Origin: Verrucomicrobiota bacterium
Lineage (GTDB): Bacteria; Verrucomicrobiota; Verrucomicrobiia; Verrucomicrobiales; Verrucomicrobiaceae
Direction: 5' to 3'
Length of the DNA stretch: 5,941 nt
Assembly (NCBI GenBank): GCA_023428335.1
Contig: JAEYYS010000374.1
Span: 1-5,941 of the forward strand
The translations under genes and the position numbers were made by a program. Below are positions 1 to 5,941 of the stretch, piece after piece. Each line of letters starts with the position of its first letter. Position 1 is the stretch's first letter. The notes beneath the pieces were generated by a model, which was not told the DNA's origin, ran no database searches, and was given only the letters and a program-made list of their open reading frames with translations.

Positions 1-2330
1 GCGCCATCCCACTGGTAGGTCCTGCCACCCGGCGCCGCCGTCAGCCGCCCCAGGGTGTCGTAGGCATACCCCGGACTGACAATCTCGCCCGCCTTGCCAA
101 ATTTCAGCGCCTGCACCGCCGCCGCCACCTCCGGCACCGCCGGCGCCGTGTAGTCCACCGCCGCCACCTCGCCCGCCGCATTCAGGTCGTATTGCAGATC
201 GATGAAACCGCCCTCCTGGATGCGGGTCAACCGGCCCGCATCATCGTAGCTGTAGGTCGAGGCAACGCCCCCCGAGGCGCGCGTGATGCCCGTGAGCCGC
301 CCCGCGTCATCATAGGCGAAGTCCAGGTCCGTGCCGGCACTGTCCGTCACCCCGGCCAACCGGTTGCGACTGTCGTAGGCATAGGTCACCACCAGGGCTC
401 CATCGTGGTAGCTGACCGTCTGCAGCCGACCGCCGTTGTCATAGGTCGCCCCAAAGGCCTTGCCGTTTTGCGCGCAGCTCGTCAACCGCCCCTCGGCATC
501 GTGATCGAAACCCACGCCCTCGGCCGCCGTCAACCGGTTGAGGTCGTCGTAGCCGAAGACCAGGTCCGGCCCGGCACTGAATTGCGCCCGGGTCAGGTTG
601 CCGGCGTCATCCAAAGTGAGCGTACAGGTCGTCGCATCCGGATAGGTCAGACTGGCCAGTCGGCCACGGTTGTCATAGCCGAGGCTCGTGCTGCGCCCGT
701 GCGGGTCGGTGTGTTTCGCCAGCCGGCCCGATTTCAGGTAGGTGCCGCTCCACGAGCCGCCGTTGGGCGCGGTGATCTTGCTGACATTGCCCAGCGCATC
801 GCGTGCCACCTTCGCCACACCGCCGGCCTGCTCCGCCACGCCGATCAACCGGCCGAGCTTGTCATAGGTGTAGACCGTCTGCCGACCCAACGGATCGAAG
901 CTCTGCCGCACCCGCTGCAGCGGATCGCGCACCACACGCGCCGTGTGCCCCAGCGGATCGCTGCTTTCCATCACAAACCCCAGGGCGTTGCGCCGCAGGC
1001 TCGATGGCGGATCGATCGGGGTCGCCACTCCGCTCAACCTCCCCTCGGCGTCATAGCTGAACTGCCAGACCTGGCCGCCCGCGTCCTCAAACTCCGTCAA
1101 GCGCTGTCGCTCGTCGTAATCAAAATTCATCGCATGGCCGTTGCGATCCGTGAAACTCTCCAGCAGCCGCCGCGAGTTGAAGCTCAGCGAACTCGTCTGG
1201 TTGAGACGGTCGATCACCGTCGCCACACGGTCCAGTTCATCGTGGGTGAATTCCGTCTCCTGCAGGTCGGGATCGCGAATCTCCGTGAGCCGGTTGTTGT
1301 CGTCGTAGCTCATCTCATAGACCTTGCCGCGCTCGTCCGTCACCTGCTCCAGCCGGTCCTTGTCGTCATACTCGCAGATCACGGTCGCTCCCCCCGGGTG
1401 CGTCACCTGCTCGAGCCGGAACCGCTCGTCATAGCCGAACTCCGTCACCCCCTCATCCGGCGGCTGCGAGCTCGCCAGGTTGCCGTTGGCGTCGTAAGTG
1501 CGGGTGCTGACGCCGCCCAGCGGATTGGTCGCCGTCAGCACCTGCCCGCGCGCGTTGTGCGTGTACTTCCAGGTCTTGCCCGTCTCGTCCTTGATCAGCG
1601 TCAGGTTGCCACGTGCGTCGTAGCTAAAAGCGCGCGACGTGCCGTCCGGCCAGGTGATCTTCACCAAGTCATGAAACACCAGCCCGCGCACCGCGCGCGC
1701 CTTGTAGCTGAACAGCGTCTTTTTGCCCTCGGCATTGGTGATCACGGCCGGCAGTCCGCTCGCGGCATGATAGGTGGTGCTCACCGTCCGCCCCAGCCGG
1801 TCGGTCACCGTCGAGCGCCGCCCCGCCGCGTCGTAGCTCATTACAATCGCGTTGCCCGCCTCATCGACGTGCCGGACCAGCCGCCCGAAGGCGTCGTATT
1901 CATCCACCAGCGTTTCCCCGGTCGGATCCGTGAAGGTCGTTTCATCCTCGTCATAGACCAGCGTGCCGGTGTCCGTGCCGCGCTCGGTCTGACTGGTCAC
2001 CTTGCCGTCGGTGTACACCTGCGTGAAGAGCGTGTTGCCCTCCGGTCGCATCACCGAGGTCGGCAAGCCGGCGTCGTTGCCGTAGGTCGTCACGTGCCCG
2101 CCGATGTCCTCCACCGAGGTCAACACACCGCCCGTGTAAGTGTAGTTCACCGTGCGTTCGCCGGTGTGATCGGTGACACTGCTGATGCGACCGCTGCTGT
2201 AGCTGAAATTCAGCTCGCGCCCGAGACCATCGCTGACCTGGGTGAGGTCGCCACCCGTGTAGGTGAGCGTCAGCGCGTTGCCGCGACCGTCCTCGATCTT
2301 CGTCAGCCGGCCGTTGCCGTCGTAGCTCCA
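1..2330 (-). repeat. Tandem YD-repeat coding array
   Basis: This part of the gene is a degenerate tandem array with a period of about 60-66 bp. Each unit encodes a variant of YDxxGRLTxVxDxxG. Clear units include YDGNGRLT (residue 250), YDAFGRLV, YDERQRLT, YDKLGRLI, YDDAGRLT (twice in succession, encoded near 235-325) and YDTLGRLT (1004). Some units keep the spacing but lose the Tyr-Asp pair, for example RRNALGFV and VRDPLQRV. The units are similar at protein level but diverged at DNA level, so the array is old and not a recent expansion. The rhythm is broken at residues 977-1001 just before the final visible unit. Confidence 0.9.
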
Positions 2331-3071
2331 GATCTGCTGCGTCTGCGGGTGACCCAGCAAAAATCCGTCCTCGGTCTCCACCAGTTGATGGGGCACGTCG
2401 AGTGGCAGTTTCAGCACCCAGTTTTTGCCAACTTTATCAAATCGCAACATCCGCCCCTCGGGCAGCACCACGCGCCGGGTGCTGTCACCCTCGGCGATCA
2501 TCCGGGAGGCGAAGTTGTGCGAGCGGTTCGCCCCGAGGTCCGCCTCCACCAAGTCGTCCTCATCCAGGTTCGATGCCACGTAACGGACCAAGCCCAGCGG
2601 CAGTGGCCCGCCCAGCGCGAGGTCCGTTGCCTCCAGTCCAAAATACTCCCCGGAACGCGTGTTGATCGGATCGCCGGCGACGCCAAAAAACGGATTCTGC
2701 GCCGAGGTGCCCGGCGGGCTGCTGACGTTCACGTTGGTGCTGCCCAAGACAAACTGGCCATTGTTGGTGCCACTGAAGGTCACCGTATAACTGCCGGGCA
2801 TCACCGCCGTCAGGTTCACATTGACGGAGCCCGTGCCCTTCAACATGCCGGAGAAATCATGCGCAAGCCCGCCATTGTCCGGATTGATGGAGACATCCTC
2901 CAGAACGACCTTGGCTCCGCCGCTGTCGCCCTTGACCCTGACATCAGCACTGGTTCCCACATCGAGGAACAAGGAAAAGGGCTCCGGAAAAAAGGCCTGC
3001 GCGGCGGCAGCGGCCAAGCACAGCGCCACCAGCAGCACTCGGAACAAACAGGGGCGGTGAGGCAGATTCAT
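1..3071 (-). CDS. Secreted RHS/YD-repeat protein, 3' end beyond window
   Basis: The reading frame is open without a stop for 1023 codons and leaves the window at its left edge, so the C-terminus is missing. The ATG at 3071-3069 is the first possible start, because an in-frame TGA lies three codons upstream. Residues 1-26 form a signal peptide: a short basic region, a Leu/Val/Ala core and an AQA cleavage site before FF. Residues 27-128 are a Ser/Thr/Asn/Gly-rich, probably beta-rich domain I do not recognise. Residues 130-205 resemble the DUF6531 domain that precedes RHS repeats (GDPINTRSGEY at 133, then GGPLPLGLVRY). About 35 YD repeats of roughly 20 residues (YDxxGRLTxxxDxxG) follow from residue 248. 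In known families such repeats build a hollow beta shell that often encloses a C-terminal toxin or displays an adhesin. Export is predicted; function is unknown because the tip is unseen. The Shine-Dalgarno sequence is weak or absent. Confidence 0.93.
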   Translation of the reverse strand, partial: MNLPHRPCLFRVLLVALCLAAAAAQAFFPEPFSLFLDVGTSADVRVKGDSGGAKVVLEDVSINPDNGGLAHDFSGMLKGTGSVNVNLTAVMPGSYTVTFSGTNNGQFVLGSTNVNVSSPPGTSAQNPFFGVAGDPINTRSGEYFGLEATDLALGGPLPLGLVRYVASNLDEDDLVEADLGANRSHNFASRMIAEGDSTRRVVLPEGRMLRFDKVGKNWVLKLPLDVPHQLVETEDGFLLGHPQTQQIWSYDGNGRLTKIEDGRGNALTLTYTGGDLTQVSDGLGRELNFSYSSGRISSVTDHTGERTVNYTYTGGVLTSVEDIGGHVTTYGNDAGLPTSVMRPEGNTLFTQVYTDGKVTSQTERGTDTGTLVYDEDETTFTDPTGETLVDEYDAFGRLVRHVDEAGNAIVMSYDAAGRRSTVTDRLGRTVSTTYHAASGLPAVITNAEGKKTLFSYKARAVRGLVFHDLVKITWPDGTSRAFSYDARGNLTLIKDETGKTWKYTHNARGQVLTATNPLGGVSTRTYDANGNLASSQPPDEGVTEFGYDERFRLEQVTHPGGATVICEYDDKDRLEQVTDERGKVYEMSYDDNNRLTEIRDPDLQETEFTHDELDRVATVIDRLNQTSSLSFNSRRLLESFTDRNGHAMNFDYDERQRLTEFEDAGGQVWQFSYDAEGRLSGVATPIDPPSSLRRNALGFVMESSDPLGHTARVVRDPLQRVRQSFDPLGRQTVYTYDKLGRLIGVAEQAGGVAKVARDALGNVSKITAPNGGSWSGTYLKSGRLAKHTDPHGRSTSLGYDNRGRLASLTYPDATTCTLTLDDAGNLTRAQFSAGPDLVFGYDDLNRLTAAEGVGFDHDAEGRLTSCAQNGKAFGATYDNGGRLQTVSYHDGALVVTYAYDSRNRLAGVTDSAGTDLDFAYDDAGRLTGITRASGGVASTYSYDDAGRLTRIQEGGFIDLQYDLNAAGEVAAVDYTAPAVPEVAAAVQALKFGKAGEIVSPGYAYDTLGRLTAAPGGRTYQWDG

Positions 3072-3150
3072 GACAGCTCAAAGTTCGGGGTTGGACAATA
3101 ACCGGCCGCCACGGGCGACCCCTCCAAAACACCGGACACGGCCAAAGGCT

Positions 3151-3188
3151 CCCCCGGGGAAGTCGGCGCGACGCTTCCTGAAGGGGGG
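3151..3188. repeat. GC-rich dyad in the YD gene leader
   Basis: An imperfect inverted repeat lies about 80-117 bp upstream of the YD-gene start codon. The inner arms are GGAAGTCG (3158-3165) and CGAC-gc-TTCC (3169-3178), with a three-base GCG loop and a two-base bulge. Outer CCCCC (3151-3155) can pair with part of the G run at 3183-3188. No T tract follows on either strand, so it does not look like a terminator. It could be an operator-like dyad or a structured 5' leader, but chance pairing in GC-rich DNA is a real alternative. Confidence 0.3.
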
Positions 3189-3262
3189 ATCCCGGCTCCG
3201 GTCTCCATGCCATCAGCCTAACCAATCTTGAGCGGAGAACCGAGCTTTTTCTGCCGACAGGC

Positions 3263-3297
3263 AAAAAAAACGCCCCGCAGCCGGGCTGCGGGGCGTT
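3263..3297 (-). terminator. Rho-independent terminator of the aldolase gene
   Basis: Read on the minus strand, a perfect 12-bp stem (arms 3286-3297 and 3269-3280, core CTGCGGGGCG/CGCCCCGCAG) with a five-base loop is followed by eight T residues (3270-3263; the first two also close the stem). It begins 20 bp after the aldolase stop codon. There is no matching T tract on the plus strand, so it acts in one direction. It should insulate the YD-repeat gene downstream from aldolase transcription. Confidence 0.93.
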
Positions 3298-3317
3298 CAA
3301 AACGGCACTGAATCCGC

Positions 3318-4349
3318 TCAAACCTTGCCAAACAAGGTTTGACCCGTGCTGAGCAAATCGTCGCAGGCCTCCTTCATGCGTTCGCACAGGCCCTGCTCGC
3401 CCTTCTTCAGGTAGCTGCGCGGGTCGTAGGCCTTCTTGTCGCCGACCTCGCCGTCGATCTTGAGCACGCCGGCGTAGTTCTTCATCAGGTGATCGACGAT
3501 CGGCCGGGTGAAGGCGTATTGGGTGTCGGTGTCGATGTTCATCTTGATGACACCGTAGCCGAGCGTCTCGCGGATCTCCTCCAGAGGGGTGCCGCTGCCA
3601 CCGTGGAAGACGAGGTCCATCTCGGCGGACGCGCCATGTTTGTCCGTGACCGCCTTCTGACCGTCGCGCAGGATGGTCGGCTTGAGTTTGACCGCGCCCG
3701 GCTTGTAGCTGCCGTGGACGTTGCCGAAAGTGGCGGCGAACATGAAGCGACCGATGCCATTGAGGGTCTCATAGACCGTCAGCATGTCCTCGGGCGTGGT
3801 GTACAGCTTGTCGTTGGAGACGCCGGAGGTGTCGTGACCGTCCTCCTCGCCACCGACAACGCCGGCCTCGATTTCGAGAATGATGTCGAGTTCCACGCAT
3901 TCCTGCAGCAGTGCCTTGGACAGGCGCAGGTTTTCCTCCAGCGGCAGTTCCGAACCATCGAACATGTGGCTGTTGAACAGGTTGCCGCGACCGGCCTCAC
4001 GGCGGGCGCGGGTGGCGGCCAGCAGCGGCTTGAGGAACTTCTCGACGTTCTTCGGGTGGCAGTGGTCGGTGTGCAGGGCGACCAAAATGTTGTACTTCTC
4101 GGCCAGCACGTGCACCGCCTCGGCCAGCACGATGGCGCCCAGCGCCATGTCCTTGACCGCGGTGCCGGAGGCGAACTCGCCGCCGCCGGTGGAGACCTGG
4201 ATGATGCCGTCCGACTTCGCTTCGGCGAAGGCCTTCAGGGCGCCGTTGATCGTCGGCAGGGAGGTGACATTGATGGCCGGATAAGCGTAGCCGCCTTTCT
4301 GGGCGGCGTCGAGCATGGCGCGGTACTGGGCGGGGGTGGCGACGGGCAT
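3318..4349 (-). CDS. fba: Class II fructose-1,6-bisphosphate aldolase
   Basis: This complete 343-residue cytoplasmic enzyme of glycolysis and gluconeogenesis reversibly cleaves fructose 1,6-bisphosphate to dihydroxyacetone phosphate and glyceraldehyde 3-phosphate, using Zn2+. The class II signatures are intact: HTDHC at 93-97 (Asp95 catalytic, His96 a zinc ligand), EIEAGVVGGEEDG at 159-171, NVHG at 210-213 (His212, zinc), HGGSG at 249-253 (His249, zinc) and the substrate-binding NIDTDTQ at 271-277. From memory of the family, the N-terminus (MPVATPAQYRAML) and overall length closely match mycobacterial Fba (344 residues) rather than the 359-residue E. coli FbaA. That match also supports the chosen ATG; I found no alternative start close upstream. 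No Shine-Dalgarno sequence precedes it, and its leader carries CCTCCCCC instead. It stands alone, ends in a strong terminator, and is divergent from the tRNA gene. Confidence 0.98.
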   Translation of the reverse strand: MPVATPAQYRAMLDAAQKGGYAYPAINVTSLPTINGALKAFAEAKSDGIIQVSTGGGEFASGTAVKDMALGAIVLAEAVHVLAEKYNILVALHTDHCHPKNVEKFLKPLLAATRARREAGRGNLFNSHMFDGSELPLEENLRLSKALLQECVELDIILEIEAGVVGGEEDGHDTSGVSNDKLYTTPEDMLTVYETLNGIGRFMFAATFGNVHGSYKPGAVKLKPTILRDGQKAVTDKHGASAEMDLVFHGGSGTPLEEIRETLGYGVIKMNIDTDTQYAFTRPIVDHLMKNYAGVLKIDGEVGDKKAYDPRSYLKKGEQGLCERMKEACDDLLSTGQTLFGKV

Positions 4350-4441
4350 GGTGCGGTGGGAATCGGGGGAGGTTGAGACGCACAGGGAGCAAGAATGGGG
4401 CCGGGTGCAAGCCCCGCCTTCCGCCCCGCCGGGATTGCCAC

Positions 4442-4470
4442 TTGCCAGAGCCCCCGGCCACCGCTTCTAT
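4442..4470 (+). promoter_or_regulatory. Probable sigma70-type promoter of tRNA-Val
   Basis: A -35 hexamer TTGCCA (4442-4447, five of six consensus bases) is followed after exactly 17 bp by TTCTAT (4465-4470), a weak -10 element with three of six matches. The expected start near 4477 is about six bases before the mature tRNA. The stretch between -10 and start is C-rich (CCCCAC), as in many stringently controlled stable-RNA promoters. Position and spacing support the call; the poor -10 limits it. Confidence 0.45.
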
Positions 4471-4482
4471 CCCCACCGGAGC

Positions 4483-4554
4483 GCACGGATAGCTCAGCGG
4501 TAGAGCGTCTGTCTTACACACAGATGGTCGGGGGTTCGAATCCCTCTCCGTGCA
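4483..4554 (+). tRNA. tRNA-Val (anticodon UAC)
   Basis: The full cloverleaf can be drawn. The acceptor stem is GCACGGA/TCCGTGC, and the D arm is GCTC-AGCGGTA-GAGC. The anticodon stem is TCTGT/ACAGA with the seven-base loop CTTACAC. A five-base variable loop follows, then the T arm GGGGG-TTCGAAT-CCCTC (one G-T pair). The anticodon TAC is at 4515-4517 and reads GUA-type valine codons. The discriminator base is A4554. The next bases are CCC, so the 3' CCA is not encoded and must be added by nucleotidyltransferase. The gene lies divergently from the aldolase gene and 71 bp before the hydrolase gene. Confidence 0.97.
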
Positions 4555-4594
4555 CCCGCTGGCAAACCGGCGGAGCGGCAAAGCTGTTGCGAAA

Positions 4595-4624
4595 AGCGCG
4601 GCGGACGCGCTGTACTTCTTTCCT
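4595..4624 (+). terminator. Possible weak terminator after tRNA-Val
   Basis: A six-base-pair hairpin (AGCGCG, loop GCGGA, CGCGCT; 4595-4611) is followed by a pyrimidine-rich stretch, GTACTTCTTTCCT. The stem is short and the T tract interrupted, and the element abuts the hydrolase start codon. It may end tRNA transcripts partially, fold over the hydrolase initiation region, or be chance. Confidence 0.28.
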
Positions 4625-4625
4625 G

Positions 4626-5941
4626 ATGAAGAAGTCCTTCCTGACCTGCCTGCTGCTGCCGCTGGCCCTTGCCGCCGCGCCCTACCCGGAAGCCACACCC
4701 GATTCACCCGGCAAGCGCATGCTCGACGGCTACTTCGAGCAGCAGGTGCGTGAAATCGAGGAAACCGGTGGCCTGAAACACATCACCACGGCGGAGCAAT
4801 GGCGCGCCGAGGCGCCCGAGTACCGCCGTCAGTTGGCCGCCATGCTCGGCCTCGACCCCATGCCGGAGCGCACAGACCTGAAGCCGGTCATCACCGGTCA
4901 ACTCAAGGTGGACGGCTGCCGGATCGAGAAACTGCACTTCCAGGCCCTGCCCGGCTACTACGTCACCGCCAATCTGTACCTGCCGGAAAAGGTCGATGCC
5001 CCCTGCCCGGCCATCCTCTATGTCTGCGGCCACGCCAATGTCATGAAGGACGGGGTCAGCTTCGGCAACAAGACCGGCTACCACCATCACGGTCTCTGGT
5101 TCGCCCGCCACGGTTATGCCTGCCTGATCATCGACACCGTCCAGCTCGGCGAGATCCGCGGCGAGCACCATGGCACCTACAGCAAGGGGCGCTGGTGGTG
5201 GATGGCGCGCGGTTACACCCCCGCCGGCCTCGAGGCCTGGGCCGGCATCCGCGCGCTCGACTACCTGGAGACGCGGCCGGAGGTCGACAAATCCCGCTTC
5301 GGCGTCACCGGCCGCAGCGGCGGCGGCGCCTACTCCTGGTGGGTGGCGGCCCTGGATGAGCGCATCAAGGCCGCCGCGCCGACCGCTGGCGTCACGACGA
5401 TGCGCAACCATCTCGTCGACGGCTGCATCGAGGGTCACTGCGACTGCATGTTCTTCGTCAACACCCGCCGCTGGGATTTCGACCGCTTGGTGGCACTGGT
5501 GGCGCCGCGGCCTTTGCTCATCGTCAACACCGACAAGGACAGCATCTTCCCGATCGACGGTGTCTTCCGGATCTACCAGAACGTGCGCCGGTTGTACGGC
5601 CTGCTCGGCGTCGAAAAAAACATCGGCCTGCAGGTGGCCGAGGGCCCGCATGCCGATCTGCAGCCGCTCAACACCGGCGCCTTCCACTGGTTCGAACGCC
5701 ACCTCAAGGGAGCCAGCCCAATGCAGGTTCTGCATGACGGCGCTGCCAAGTCACTCGAACCCGCCGCCCTGCGCGTGCTGACGGAGACGCCGGCCGACGA
5801 ACGCAACACCACCATCGATCAGACCTTTGTGCCCGCCGCTGCGGCGCCGCCGGTGCCGACCAACCGCACCGACTGGGAGCAGTTGCGTGACGGCTGGATG
5901 AGCGCGCTCAAGCACGAAGTCTTTGCCGGCTGGCCACAGGA
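4626..5941 (+). CDS. Exported alpha/beta-hydrolase (acetylxylan-esterase-like), 3' end beyond window
   Basis: The frame is open for 438 codons and leaves the right edge. Residues 1-18 are a typical signal peptide (MKKSF, Leu/Ala core, cleavage around ALAAA), so the protein is periplasmic or secreted. The alpha/beta-hydrolase fold covers about residues 85-362. The nucleophile is probably Ser231 in GRSGGG, the acid Asp305 in NTDKDSIFP and the base His342 in GPHAD. A histidine-rich stretch (HHH 153-155, EHHG 180-183) and a cysteine cluster, GCIEGHCDC (266-274), lie between strands. It resembles the abhydrolase_7/acetylxylan esterase group common in polysaccharide-degrading Planctomycetes and Verrucomicrobia; an acyl ester of plant or algal polysaccharide is a plausible but unproven substrate. 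After the fold comes a Pro/Ala-rich linker near 402-411 and the start of a further region. No Shine-Dalgarno is visible. A TTG at 4587 could add 13 residues but is less likely than the ATG. Confidence 0.9.
   Translation, partial: MKKSFLTCLLLPLALAAAPYPEATPDSPGKRMLDGYFEQQVREIEETGGLKHITTAEQWRAEAPEYRRQLAAMLGLDPMPERTDLKPVITGQLKVDGCRIEKLHFQALPGYYVTANLYLPEKVDAPCPAILYVCGHANVMKDGVSFGNKTGYHHHGLWFARHGYACLIIDTVQLGEIRGEHHGTYSKGRWWWMARGYTPAGLEAWAGIRALDYLETRPEVDKSRFGVTGRSGGGAYSWWVAALDERIKAAAPTAGVTTMRNHLVDGCIEGHCDCMFFVNTRRWDFDRLVALVAPRPLLIVNTDKDSIFPIDGVFRIYQNVRRLYGLLGVEKNIGLQVAEGPHADLQPLNTGAFHWFERHLKGASPMQVLHDGAAKSLEPAALRVLTETPADERNTTIDQTFVPAAAAPPVPTNRTDWEQLRDGWMSALKHEVFAGWPQ

Noticed and set aside
192..3101. 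A 969-codon open frame on the plus strand opposite the YD-repeat gene
   Set aside because: It is in exact codon register with the minus-strand gene, and stays open because that gene lacks TTA, CTA and TCA codons in GC-rich DNA. Its translation is low-complexity (Val/Arg/His/Ala-rich) with periodic echoes of the YD repeat and no recognisable domain, while the minus strand encodes a clear signal peptide and YD motifs.
2944..3387. A 147-codon minus-strand frame spanning the aldolase end, the terminator and the YD gene start
   Set aside because: It crosses a strong terminator and overlaps two real genes out of frame, and its sequence looks random (Arg/Pro/Trp-rich).
3339..4376. A 345-codon plus-strand frame opposite the aldolase gene
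   Set aside because: It is an antisense, in-register shadow of a secure aldolase gene, with a Gly/Val/Leu/Ala/Asp-rich composition and no domain.
4382..4410. Possible aldolase promoter with TTGCAC (minus strand, 4410-4405)
   Set aside because: The -35-like hexamer is good, but the sequence 16-18 bp downstream (around CCCTGT) does not resemble a -10 element, so I do not call it.
4530..4560. tRNA-Val 3' end as an integration (attachment) site
   Set aside because: I found no second copy of the T-arm/acceptor sequence in the window and no integrase or phage genes beside it.
4704..5735. A 343-codon minus-strand frame opposite the hydrolase gene
   Set aside because: It is a shadow of the hydrolase frame, which has a signal peptide and catalytic motifs. 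The antisense product has no recognisable features.

Overview
The window is GC-rich, compactly coded bacterial DNA with three protein genes and one tRNA gene. The likely source is a high-GC, Gram-negative-like environmental bacterium, possibly Verrucomicrobiota (Opitutus-like) or a planctomycete. This rests on a secreted YD-repeat giant, an exported alpha/beta hydrolase of a type I associate with those phyla, and starts without clear Shine-Dalgarno sequences. It is an inference, not a proven assignment.

Layout: positions 1-3071 (minus strand) hold the first 1023 codons of a secreted RHS/YD-repeat protein whose 3' end lies beyond the left edge. Positions 3072-3317 are intergenic, with a leader of about 190 bp for the YD gene (carrying a GC-rich dyad) and a strong one-way Rho-independent terminator. 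Positions 3318-4349 (minus) encode a complete class II fructose-bisphosphate aldolase. Positions 4350-4482 are a divergent intergenic region with a plausible promoter for the plus-strand tRNA-Val(UAC) gene at 4483-4554. Only 71 bp further on, positions 4626-5941 (plus) hold the first 438 codons of an exported serine hydrolase that runs off the right edge.

The genes do not form an evident pathway. Aldolase and tRNA-Val are housekeeping. The YD-repeat protein and the hydrolase are both predicted to be exported and look like accessory or lifestyle genes. The aldolase terminator separates its transcription from that of the YD gene, so the two same-strand genes are probably independent units. The hydrolase has no visible promoter of its own and may be read from the tRNA promoter.

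I see no CRISPR array, insertion sequence, phage module or defence cassette. The most promising lead is the YD-repeat protein: its variable C-terminal tip, where a toxin or other effector would sit, is just outside the window. Several long open frames opposite the real genes are codon-register shadows.
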